64,000 nucleotides of DNA, taken from NCBI GenBank assembly GCA_920105625.2, contig OV050030.1:71275611-71339610 (forward strand). Direction: 5' to 3'. Origin of the DNA: Clusia tigrina. Its lineage: Eukaryota; Arthropoda; Insecta; Diptera; Clusiidae. The notes beneath the pieces were generated by a model, which saw only the letters and a list, made by a program, of their open reading frames with translations, did no database searches and was not told the origin of the DNA. Of this stretch, positions 54,463 through 64,000 are shown in pieces. The first letter of the stretch is position 1, and every line of letters starts with the position of its first letter. The position numbers and the translations under genes are program-made.

Positions 54463-55171
54463 TAAGGAGACATATCCGTTAGTAGTGCGATATGATTCAG
54501 GGAGAGTTGCCATGGCGATAGCTGCTTGTGGATGATCTAATTTGATGTAAAAACTGCATTTTTATATGGCCACCTCAGTGAGGAAGTTTATTTGAGAATT
54601 CCAAAAGGCATCAATGTTACTCCACATAAAAGTTATTTTTACGTCTCAAAAAGTGTATTTATGGCCTTAAACCAGCTTCTCGCAATTGGAACTCAAAATT
54701 TACTGAATTTTTACAAACATTTAAAATGAGGCGATCGAATGCTAACCATTCTGTCTTTTATGGAAATATTCAAAATATTAAGATTATTTTGCTTCTATAC
54801 GTTGATGATGGGTTGACAATATCTTCAAGAAAAGCTGTTTTACAATTATTTATTAAAAAAGTATCAAACAATTTTCGTATCGTGGTGAAAACAATTATTA
54901 TGTTGGACTGAAAATTCAGCGAGATAGATTTAGCAAAACTGTAAAAATTAGCCAGAATTCCTATGTAATGAAAATACTTAAACGATTTAATATGGATGAT
55001 GCAAAATGTATTTCAACACCAAGTGACAGTAGCGTGTATCTACCGAAATCGAGTGAGGAAGACAATATACGATATAAATTCACAGAAGCTGTTGGCTGTT
55101 TGATGTTTGCTGCTACAGTATCCAGACCTGAAATTTCGTATGCAGTTGGCGAAGTTAGCAAATTCACATAA
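54463..55171 (+). pseudogene. copia-like RT (rear) and RNase H
   Basis: KETYPLVVRYDSGRVAMA, a damaged VKTAFLYGHL-type block (~54545-54590), LLLYVDDGLTISS with the catalytic YVDD (~54796), then RNase H connection MKILKRFNMDDAKCISTPSD and GCLMFAATVSRPEISYAVGE. Stops and shifts occur at ~54530, 54670 and 54910. The RNase H end is lost where sequence jumps into the 3' LTR near 55220. Confidence 0.85.
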
Positions 55172-55220
55172 ATCCTAAAAACTGCCATGTACAAGCCGGT
55201 AAGAGGATATTGGACATTTT

Positions 55221-55354
55221 TAACTGTTCAATTTATTCCTATATATATACGTATATAACCTGTAAATAGGTCTCCTCCAACTAATCGTCTTTTCAACCTT
55301 GCAAATAAAGCAACGTGCATATTTAATTGAACTAGGTTGTGTTTTAATTCAACA
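55221..55354 (+). repeat. copia-like 3' LTR (partial), with empty transposon site
   Basis: Matches 44930-44956 plus 48643-48755, then continues to TTTTAATTCAACA (end 55354). ATATATAT at 55241-55248 is unbroken, the empty counterpart of the hAT-like insertion in the 5' LTR. Confidence 0.85.
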
Positions 55355-55728
55355 TATTTATGTTGATGTTGAACTGAGCCTGATAGAAAAGCTTAAAAGC
55401 TGTTGGAATTAAATACAGACTAGGGAGCTTAGGCTGGGGTTGGGGGTTGTACTAACAGCGCTGCTGATACTACTATGAACAGAAATCAAACGACAATTGT
55501 TTGGTGACCAAAATGTAGTATTTTTCTTATGCGGATTTCTCAAGGACAATGTTTGTGTGCTGTTGTTGTTTTCATTTAGATTCATATACTAGTACATTGG
55601 AAATAATGGATAAGTTACTACTGCTACTGCTGCTTCTATAAATAGATATCAAGCGATAATTGTTTATTGAATAAAACGGAGTTTTTTTGTTATGCGGTTT
55701 TCTCAAGGAACATGTATGCTTTTTTATA

Positions 55729-55732
<4 letters not shown>
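55355..55732. repeat. satellite-like direct repeats
   Basis: Two imperfect units of ~170 bp (around 55480-55570 and 55640-55715) share GAxAATTGTTT, TAGTATTTTTxTTATGCGG and TTTCTCAAGGA. A third related unit lies at 44690-44800. No gene. Confidence 0.6.

Positions 55733-55813
<81 letters not shown>
55733..55813. repeat. (TA)n microsatellite
   Basis: ~80 bp of pure TA; the mariner at 55814 sits at its right end. Confidence 0.95.
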
Positions 55814-55814
<1 letters not shown>

Positions 55815-56759
55815 GAGGTGTGATAAAAAAAAACTGTTATTGTGTGATAAAAAAATAAAGTATTTATTTATTCATCAACAACTATCTGGTCCCCTTTAAA
55901 GTAATTCCCCTCAGATATAATACACTTATGCCAACATTTTTTTCAATCCTCGAAACACTTCTGAAACGCTTTTTTTGGTATCGCCAACAGCTCCTGTTTC
56001 GATTTTTCTTTTATCTCCTCAATCGTAGCAAAACGCTTTCCTTTCATCGGTGTCTTCAGTTTTGGAAAGAGAAAAAAATGAAGGGGGCCAAGTCCGGTGA
56101 ATACGGTGGTTGAGGCATGATAACGGCTTTGTTTTTGGCCAAAAACAGCTCCTGAGCGATGTCCATGCGACGTTGTTTTTGCTCAAAATTTAGCAATTTT
56201 GGAACAATCTTCGCTGCCGCACGTTTCATGCCTAAAACATCCGTAAAAATTGCTTGGCATGAGCCGAACGATATGCCAACATCATCAGCAACCTCTCTGA
56301 TAGTGATTCGACGATTATCCAAAATCATTTTCTTCACTGCGTCAATGTTTTCATCGGTTGTTGACGTGCTCGGGCGACCAAGACGAGCATCGTCATTGAC
56401 ATCTTCTCGGCCTTCCTTAAACCAGTTATACCGCAATTGAATTTGTGTGCTGGTCATAGTAGACTCGCCAAAGGCCACAGTCAACATTTCAAATGTCCTT
56501 GCGCATTTAATTTCATTTTTTACACAAAACTGAATACAGTTTCTTTGATCCATTTTTTCGAATAGTACAAAATCGAAGAGCACACCAAAACACGACTAAC
56601 CTTTTTATCTGTCAAAAACAAACTGACAATCCAAAATGGTTGGTTTTGCCAACATATATAACAGACATCTGCACCAACATAAAAAAAAAAAAATGCGAAC
56701 ATCGAACATACGTAACTCACGAAAAGATGAAAATAACGGTTATCTTTTGATCACACCTC

Positions 56760-56760
<1 letters not shown>
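55814..56760 (-). mobile_element. mariner element, internally deleted
   Basis: Inverted ends CGAGGTGTGATAAAAAA / CGAGGTGTGATCAAAAG with TA on both sides, inserted in a (TA)n tract. 947 bp. Same family as 17630-18504, but with both ends kept. Confidence 0.9.
55885..56583 (-). pseudogene. mariner transposase (deleted)
   Basis: The frame 56583-56056 has the full N-terminal helix-turn-helix region (AFGESTMTSTQIQLRYNWF, DDVGISFGSCQAIF), then MDIAQELFLAKNK, where the core with catalytic Asp 1 and 2 is missing, then PPYSPDLAP with the third Asp. A small deletion after DLAP shifts frame; the C-terminal end (KCIISEGNYF-like, VVDE) is readable on to ~55885. It could act as a truncated DNA-binding protein but not as a transposase. 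Confidence 0.9.
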
Positions 56761-57351
<591 letters not shown>

Positions 57352-57365
57352 TGGTGTCAGAAGTG
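57352..57365 (+). promoter_or_regulatory. primer-binding site
   Basis: TGGTGTCAGAAGTG directly follows the LTR; TGG pairs with the CCA end of a tRNA. The identity of the tRNA is not determined. Confidence 0.7.
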
Positions 57366-57464
57366 TTTTAAAATAAAAATCAGCCCAAAAAAGTTTTAAA
57401 ATAATAAATCGACCCAAAAAGTTTACAAGAAGGAGAGAACAAATTAAATAATTTAAATTTACTT

Positions 57465-58500
57465 ATGTCTACTAATGACCTTTCAGCATTGACAACAAAA
57501 TAGTTACAAGAACTTCTGAAAAAGAGTGGTTTGCCATACGGTTATCAGCTAAAACGGGACTTAATCGTACGATTGCAGAAGCACCAAGAAACCAACAACA
57601 GCGTCGAGCAAATAAGCAAAAAGGGACCATCAGCCATAGACGAATTTGCTGTAAACTACAGGTTGAGCGGAGATAAAACAACAACAAAATCAACACAAAT
57701 AACAATGACAAGCGAGGAAGCAAAATACCCTGTAGGTAACAACAATATAGTGCAAAACAACATCCAACTACGAGATGTGCAGGAGGCGCTGGAAAGGTTT
57801 GATGGCGAATCAGGTAGGAATATTAGAGAGTGGTTAAACGAAATCGAAAATGTTGCTTCAGTTTGTCGTTGGAACGATGTCCAGAAATTTTTGTACGGTA
57901 GACAGCTGCTGGTCGGGTCAGCAAAACTAGCAGTTGAAGCAGAGAGCGACGTGTCGAGTTGGGAGAGTTTAAAAACAATATTAAAAAAGAGTTTGGATCC
58001 CGTGAGAGCGATAATGTACACAAAATGCTCGAGAGTACTGGCAAGAGAACAGAAGAAACACTTTTAGAATACTTATATAAAATGAAAAAAAATGCATCAG
58101 GCGGAAGGGTAGAGCCACACCACCTTATCGGTTATATTATTGCAGGTATACAGGATGAGGCAGCGAACAAAACGATTCTATTATCAATCGCGTAGTATTG
58201 CAGAGCTTAAATGTAACTTTAAAGCATACGAAAAATTTAAGGCAGAGCAAAATGAAGAAAGAAACAAAAACAAACGATACGACAGTAAGGGTACTAGTGG
58301 AAGTATGAGCGGTAAGGGCGACTTAAGCCTCAAAAGCAACGGCAAATTTGCTAGCAATGTAAATAAGCGATGTAATAACTGTGGGGCAAATTCGCATTGG
58401 GCACGTGAATATCCAAACAAAGAAAAGGGGGCCCGTTATTTCTAATGCAGTGAATTTGGTCACATCGCACCTAATTGTCCAAAACAGAGAACAAAATCCA
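57465..58500 (+). pseudogene. gypsy Gag with SAP-like N-terminus (broken)
   Basis: MSTNDLSALTTK, an in-frame TAG at 57501, then LQELLKKSGLPYGYQLKRDL, a SAP-like motif. The capsid-like part follows (ALERFDGESGRNIREWLNEI). A frameshift near 58000 moves to the 57959-58195 frame (ESTGKRTEETLLEYLYKMK), and another near 58190 to 58140-58445. The first zinc knuckle reads CNNCGANSHWAREY with its last Cys lost; the second (CSEFGHIAPNC) is crossed by a stop. Confidence 0.85.
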
Positions 58501-60276
58501 GTGAACACCAGAATTATGCGGGCTAATAGGGTAAAAATTCCAGATGTGTCTATAGAAGGGAAAATACACAGTGTCAAGTTAAGAGCGATGTTGGATACTG
58601 GAAGCGATATTAGCATCATAAGACAGAGTGTAACGAATGAGTTTGGAGTTAGACGTTTCGATGGTCCTGGTACGGGAGTAATAGCTTTTGGCGGCACATG
58701 CAAATCGACACTTGGTTTCGCTAAGCTTGGCACAGAAATAGAGGGTGAATCGTACGATCTAAATTATGATATTGTACCCGACAGTTGGATTAGTGAAGAT
58801 ATAATATTAGGCAAAAACATCTTACAGTATGCATCGATTCTGATCGAAAATGAGAGACTTACGACCTATAAAGAAAATACTAGCGATGACAAATTGATGC
58901 TAGCACAAGTAAATCTCATTAAATATTCTGAGACAACTGAAGAGCTAGATGGGTTACAGCATATTCGTGCAATTGACATTAAGCAAATTCTACAGCAATT
59001 ACTTTTAGCATACAATCCAAAGAAAATAGGTACCTCATGTGTGAAGATGCGGATCTATCTAGAAGATGACAAGCCAATTTTTCAAAAACCACGAAGGCTT
59101 GCACACAAAGAGAAGGAGATTGTCAACTCATAAATAATAGAATGGTTGGAGCAGGGCATAATACAGCCAAGTTCATCGAATTTCGCGAGTCCCATAGTAC
59201 TGGCGCGTAAGAAGGATGGCACGCATCGGCTCTGTGTCGACTATCGAAAATTAAATTCAAAGGTTATTCGCGATAGATATCCATTGCAAAATATAGAAGA
59301 AGTACTGGAGGGTCTTTACGAAGCACGAATTTTTACTACACTGGATTTGAGGAATGGGATTTTCCACATCGATGTGGACGAATCGAGCATGAAATACACA
59401 TCCTTTGTAACCCCGGATGGCCAATTTGAATTTCGGAAGCCACCATTTGGTTTTTGCAATTCGCCTTCAGCATTTCAACGATTCATCAATACTATTTTTA
59501 AAGATCTGATAAGAGATGGCGTCGTACTTGTTTATATGGACGATCTAATAATACCCGCGAATAACGAAGCAGATGCTGTCGATAAGTTCAAAAGACTGTT
59601 ACAAGTTAGTGAGGATCATGGTTTGTTGATAAAGTGGGAAAAGTGTGCATTTTTGGAAAAACGCGTTGAGTTTTTGGGCCACGTAATAGAAGATGGATCT
59701 ATCCGCCGGTCCGAAGCGAAAACCAAAGCGGTCAAAAAATTTCCAACGCCCAAGGACAAACACGGCGTAATGAGATTTCTTGGTCTTACTGGATTTTTCC
59801 GAAAATTTGTAGAAAACTATGCTCAGCTGGCGAAACCATTAACCGACCCTACAAAAAGAGATGTAGCTTTTAGATGGGGCGAAGCCGAAAATGAAGCGTT
59901 CATTTTAGTTAAAGATCAGCTTACTGCGGAACCAGTACTGAAACTCTTTAATCAAAAGCTGCCTACACAACTTCACACAGAAGTTAGTGAGGATCATGGT
60001 TTGTTGATAAAGTGGGAAAAGTGTGCATTTTTGGAAAAACGCGTTGAGTTTTTGGGCCACGTAATAGAAGATGGATCTATCCGCCGGTCCGAAGCGAAAA
60101 CCAGAGCGGTCAAGAAATTTCCAACGCCCAAGGACAAACACGGCGTAATGAGTTTTCTTGGTCTTACTGGATTTTTCCGAAAATTTGTAGAAAACTATGC
60201 TCAGCTGGCGAAACCATTAACCGACCCTACAAAAAGAGATGTAGCTTTTAGATGGGGCGAAGCCGAAAATGACTGA
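58501..60276 (+). pseudogene. gypsy protease and RT with internal duplication
   Basis: Protease active site LRAMLDTGSDISII (~58580-58622). The frame is open from 58381 to a TAA at 59131-59133, then again from 59146. RT: LCVDYRKLNSKVIRDRYPLQ, TTLDLRNGIFHID, PPFGFCNSPSAFQ and an intact catalytic YMDDLII (~59533). The segment 59603-59980 is repeated from 59981, exactly 378 bases on and in frame, so the RT thumb/connection occurs twice. The second copy has a 43-bp deletion near 60272 that ends the frame. Confidence 0.9.
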
Positions 60277-60315
60277 AACTCTTTAATCAAAAGCTGCCTA
60301 CACAACTTCACACAG
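59603..60315 (+). repeat. 378-bp in-frame tandem duplication in RT
   Basis: Both units begin AAGTTAGTGAGGATCATGG (59603, 59981). They differ at only about three positions over ~290 bp compared, so the event is young. The second unit lacks 43 bp (GAAAATGA joined to CTGAAACTC). Confidence 0.9.
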
Positions 60316-61192
60316 ATGCTAGCAAAGAGGGATACGGTGCTGTATTGCTGCAAAAACATGACGATTATCACCCAGTTTTTTATTTAAGCTACAAAACGAC
60401 CACTGCAGAAAGAAATTACCCCAGCTACGACCTAGAAGTTTTGGCGATCATAAAAGCATTGAAACGACTTAGAATTTATTTGTTGGGTTTAGATTTTGAT
60501 ATCTTTACAGATTGCAAGGCATTTCAGTTGACAATGTCGAAGAAGGCACTTAACAGCAGGGTAGCACATTGGGCTATGCAGATGTAGGAATTTGATTGCA
60601 CCGTAAAACATCGATTAGGCAGCTGCATGCGTCACGTGAATGCATTAAGTCGACACCCTGTCATACTAAGAGTTGAAGATGCTATCCTTCATTCCATCAA
60701 AAAATCACAAGCTACAGATGAGATGTGCCAGGTTATTATAAAGCTACTAGAGAGTGGGGAGTATGAGAATTTCCAAATGCGATGCGGTGTGCTCTGTAAA
60801 TTTGTAGAAGGTGCTTACCTTCTGGTGATACCAAAGTCAATGAGAAATGAACTGATCACAAAATTACACGAAAGAGGACATTTAAGTACCAGCAAGGTAG
60901 AGGCGATAGTCAAACAAGAATATTACGTACCGAATGCTAGGAAGTATATTGAGAGAGCTATTTCGAATTGCATTGTTTGTATATTGGCAAATCGAAAAGC
61001 TGGCAAGCAGGAAGGATTTCTTAATCCAATCGAGAAAATCGACGTACCATTACACACTTTTCACATGGATCATATCGGGCCATTGCCCTCAACAGCGAAG
61101 TCTTACAAGTATTTGTTTGTAATCATCGATGCATTTACGAAATTTACATGGATTTTTCCAGTAAAGTGTACTACTAAGACAGAATGGCCGAA
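60276..61192 (+). pseudogene. gypsy RNase H and integrase N-terminus (truncated)
   Basis: RNase H: LHTDASKEGYGAVLLQKHDD, YDLEVLAIIKALKRLRIYL, FTDCKAFQLT. A TAG at 60585 precedes the HRLGSCMRHVNALSRHP linker (60627 frame). Integrase zinc motif HERGH ... CIVC and the first core Asp (MDHIGPLPS, then VIIDAFTKFTWIF). The frame runs straight into the 3' LTR at 61193, so the second Asp, the Glu and the C-terminal domain are absent. Confidence 0.9.
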
Positions 61193-61395
61193 TGTAGGAA
61201 TTATAGACATGTTTAGCAGCATATATAAAAGCTAACACAATGTAAATTAGTCTAAGCGAGCGCAAATATTAGCGTTCATAATTTTCTGTCTCAGTCGTAA
61301 AGCGAATGTCGAGAGGATAAGTCGGAAAGCGTGTGTTAAGTTGAAATTCGCAAAGCGGACATTAAGAGGCTGTATAAAAAGAAAGTGTAAATGAA

Positions 61396-61398
<3 letters not shown>
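61193..61398 (+). repeat. truncated 3' LTR
   Basis: Matches 57015-57220 and stops at GAAATTTA, where (TA)n begins. No polypurine tract precedes it. Confidence 0.85.

Positions 61399-61484
<86 letters not shown>
61399..61484. repeat. (TA)n microsatellite
   Basis: ~85 bp of TA with one AAATCA interruption. Confidence 0.95.
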
Positions 61485-61487
<3 letters not shown>

Positions 61488-61489
61488 AA

Positions 61490-61912
61490 TTCGTTCACAC
61501 TTTAAATTATATTTTATAATTCGACTGTAATTAGAATTAAGTGAAACGCGTATTCTAAATAAAAATATAAAAAAGTTATATGCACAATGGTCTACAGATT
61601 AAAAAAAGCCAGAAATGAAACGCACGGCTTCAACGATAATCATGCATTGCCTTTATTAAGTTTAAGAACAAACAAATTTGTGAATTTTTATAAAGAGAGT
61701 TTTTTAGAGTTGCAGAGATGCAACTTCGGAGAAACAAGTTTTGAGTAGTAAAGCTTTTAGTTAAACCTAAGGTACGATGCATAGAAAGAATTAGTTAAGC
61801 AAATAATATAATTCAATTATCAGAAATTTTAAGTAAATTAAAAATTGAAGTTTAGAAAGATTAGACGTTACAAAGAAAAATGTAATAATAATAATAAATG
61901 CTTTACCCAACA
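61490..61912 (-). repeat. BEL LTR, minus strand
   Basis: In element sense the LTR begins TGTTGGGTAAAGC at 61912, directly after the purine tract AAGGGGGCCGGGA (61913-61925). Its far end is unclear at the (TA)n tract. This family differs from the BEL element at 1-4117. Confidence 0.65.
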
Positions 61913-61928
61913 TCCCGGCCCCCTTGAA

Positions 61929-62134
61929 AGAACTTTCAAGCTGGTAGAAGTGCGAGTTTGTGGATGGGACGCCGTATTATACTTTTTGGTGTCTTTACTT
62001 CAACGACGCTAACTCTATTATGCTTTCTTTGTATGACAGTTGTGATTCTGCCAGTGATCCAACGCTGCGGTGGAACGTTATCTTCGTGTATGAGCACAAA
62101 TGCATCACGAATCCACATTGTACGAGAGTGTAGC
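61929..62134 (-). pseudogene. BEL/Pao pol C-terminus (DUF5641)
   Basis: Reads DAFVLIHEDNVPPQRWITGR, then VVEVKTPKS and RRPIHKLALLP, the end of the BEL/Pao pol polyprotein, followed by a stop and the purine tract. It is cut at 62134 by the copia-like LTR. Confidence 0.85.
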
Positions 62135-62383
62135 TGTTAAAAGCAACACTGTTTAATTACAACTCTGTATAATCTTCATATTCCTATCTTCATATTCTTC
62201 GTTAACTCATGCATACGTGTCCTATTCTGATTGGTTGTTTTATTCAGCTACTAACGTATGTAACAACTTAGATATATACAACTCTATTACCCATGTATAG
62301 ATTTATTACTTCGTTTCTAACCTTTGCAAATACAAGAAGTACTTATATTGTAATATTGAACCCACTCGTGTTTTACTTCAAAA
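62135..62383 (+). repeat. copia-like 5' LTR
   Basis: ~249 bp starting TGTTAAAAGCAACACTG, ending before the primer site. It matches the LTR at 44801 with much divergence. Confidence 0.8.
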
Positions 62384-62398
62384 GGTTATGGGCCCAGC
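62384..62398 (+). promoter_or_regulatory. primer-binding site, initiator tRNA-Met type
   Basis: GGTTATGGGCCCAGC corresponds to the copia-type primer site that pairs with an internal fragment of initiator tRNA-Met, not with its CCA end. That priming mode is known for Drosophila copia. Confidence 0.8.
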
Positions 62399-62475
62399 AG
62401 AGTTTAATTAAATTAAATTAAAGTTCAAGTATTTGGAAAGTGTTAAGGTTTGATTAAAAATAAAACGGTGCAGCA

Positions 62476-64000
62476 ATGACGGAGGAATCCATCAATTTTT
62501 TCCACCGACTAAACAACAGCAACTACAGGTTGTGGAAGTTCAATGTCGATGCGGTTTTAAAAGGCCAAGGATTACTAGGAATAGTACAAGGGAAGACGAA
62601 GTTTAATGACTCGACAACCTAAGAACAGAGGGATTTGTGGATGAAGCGTGACGGTAAAGCCATGGGAATACTTATTTCCTCCATCGAAAAGGATCAGGCA
62701 AATCATATATTGTCATGTTCCGACTCAAACGAAGTCTACGAAAAGCTGAAGAATATCCACGACAAGCAAAGTGAAGTGAAAGTTATGTGCCTGTACGAAG
62801 AATATTTTTCGCTAAAGATGCAAGAAGATGAATTAGTAGCAGCATATGTGTCGAAAGCATCTTCATTAGCGGCAGAAATAGAGGCGCAAGGTGAAAAGTT
62901 ATCCGACAACATAAAAATGGTGCGAATCATAAGTAGTTTGCCACCAAGGTACCAAAACTTCAAAACTGTGTGGTATAATATAAAAGAAGGTAGAAACATA
63001 GAAAATCTGATGGCAAAACTTCAACTAGAGGAAGATCAGCTTAAGAAAAATAACGACGCTGACGTGACGGAAGCAGCGTTTAATGCAAAATCAGTTAAAC
63101 ACAAAAAATCTATTGCAGATAGAAAGAGAGCATCTAAATGCAATTTTTGTCACAAAGTTGGACATTGGGAGAGAGAATGTCGTGCAAAAAAGAAACAAAT
63201 AAAACATAAACAAGAGAGTAATTCGAAAAGAGACAGCAATGACGACGAAGTTGCCTTTGTTGCATCGATGTCAGATGTCATATCAGCCCGATATAGCGAT
63301 GTGTGGATTGCAGATTCAGGTGCTACTGAGCATATGACTTCACGCAAAGAGTGGTTTTCTGAAATACATCTTACAAGTTCCAATCGCTTTGTTTACATTG
63401 CAAATAATGAGAAATTGCCAATTAGAGGTTTTGGCACAATTAACCTAAACGCTCTTGTAAACAACAAATGGATACCTCGCACTCTCACTAACGTACAATA
63501 CGTTCCACAACTAAAACAAAACTTATTCTCTTCTGGATCAACGACATCCAAAGGTTTCTCAATGGTAACAGAATCCAAATGTTGTGTTTTGAAAGACAAA
63601 AACGAAAATATTGTGGCAACAGGTGTTCGGGATTCTAAAAATCAATATAGAATGATATTTCAATTGGGAAAGGATGGTGCAGCAAATTCGGCGAAGCTAG
63701 ATACTCTTCAACAGTGGCATTGCAGACTTGGGCACATAAATACAGCAGCAATCAAGAATATGTGCAATAAAAATCTAGCTGATGGAATAAACATGACAGA
63801 TAAAACTGATTTTTTTTGTGAAGATTGCAAAAAAGGAAAAATGCATCGTTCATCGCATAGCACAACAATCAAACGTGAAGCAGCTAAATGCGAATATTTT
63901 CATATTCATGATTTATGCGGCCCGATGAATGAAACTGAAGTTGGTGGAGTTCGTTATTTCATGTTGCTTAAGGATGAAAGCACAAGTTTCAGGTATGTTT
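62476..64000 (+). pseudogene. copia-like Gag-Pol, one stop, runs off window
   Basis: MTEESINFFHRLNNSNYRLW starts Gag. A TAA at 62620-62622 lies where the other copy has CAA (Gln). From 62623 the frame is open to the window end: Gag helices, zinc knuckle CNFCHKVGHWEREC (~63140), protease VWIADSGATEHM (~63300), integrase zinc region (HCRLGH ... CEDCKKGK) and the start of the core (HIHDLCGPMNETEVGG). Only the single stop spoils this part; one base change could also be an assembly error. Confidence 0.9.

Larger units (their letters stand above)
44801..55354 (+). mobile_element. copia-like retrotransposon, split by three insertions
   Basis: A 5' LTR starts TGTTAAAAGCAACA at 44801 and is split by a DNA transposon at 44957-48642. 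Gag (48819-49250), integrase (49255-49980), RT (50280-50445, 54463-54900), RNase H (54968-55171) and a partial 3' LTR to 55354 follow. The RT is split by an LTR-like insertion that itself holds a LINE. Compared with the copia-like copy at 62135, ~1.2 kb spanning the end of Gag, protease and the integrase zinc region is missing at ~49240. Confidence 0.85.
62135..64000 (+). mobile_element. second copia-like retrotransposon, 5' part
   Basis: 5' LTR 62135-62383, primer site, leader, and gag-pol to the window edge. Same family as 44801-55354 but without that copy's deletion, so it shows the complete Gag-protease-integrase order. Confidence 0.9.

Noticed and set aside
44801..55354. Target duplication for the first copia-like element
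   Set aside because: Flanking bases (GTTTC left, TATTT right) do not match, so the ends were altered or the borders lie in repeats.

Overview
The window looks like transposon-rich intergenic DNA from an insect, most likely a higher fly. The evidence is spliced genes with short GT-AG introns, an arthropod-type SET/MYND gene, roo/BEL-like and gypsy-like env-bearing elements, mariners, Jockey- and LOA-like LINEs, and a copia-like element with an initiator-tRNA-Met primer site. The species cannot be fixed from sequence alone; a tephritid or related fly is a guess. Nothing here is bacterial, and I found no CRISPR array and no convincing tRNA or rRNA gene.

Layout. 1-4117: 3' end of a BEL/Pao element carrying an env-like gene, plus a long LTR. 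4118-6840: AT-rich DNA with two nested inverted-repeat elements. 6840-11170: decayed env-bearing gypsy-like element (gag, protease, RT, env; integrase not found). 11175-16711: a DNA transposon with a broken spliced DUF7869-like gene; inside it at 14017-16683 sits a CACTG-ended element with subterminal repeat arrays and an intact 4-exon SAM-domain gene. 16711-18504: BEL LTR fragment and a deleted mariner. 18505-24630: a Jockey-like relic split by a young gypsy-type element (19173-24343, identical 198-bp LTR lengths, 5-bp target duplication). 25189-30106: long Jockey-like LINE on the minus strand, followed by a decayed relative. 31978-33423: the only host-type gene, a 5'-incomplete SET/MYND (SmydA-like) gene with a frameshift.

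34084-43468: BEL LTR fragment, an older LINE interrupted by a nearly full-length LOA-like LINE (35722-40966, 10-bp duplication), then decayed LINE and gypsy pieces. 43477-44574: deleted hAT element with perfect 8-bp duplication. 44801-55354: a copia-like element hit three times: by an apparently intact hAT-like transposon with ~380-bp inverted repeats (44957-48642), by an LTR-like insert (4-bp duplication), and by a second LOA-like LINE. 55733-61484: (TA)n tracts, a second mariner with the same internal deletion as the first, and a rearranged gypsy-type element. 61490-62134: BEL fragment on the minus strand, cut by a second copia-like element that runs off the window end.

The two best candidates for something undescribed are the 758-codon four-exon gene in the long-TIR element at 44957-48642 and the 277-codon SAM-domain gene inside the CACTG-ended element at 14017-16683. 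In both, all predicted exons join in frame without a stop, unlike nearly everything around them. All domain names are read from motifs by eye; no database search was run.
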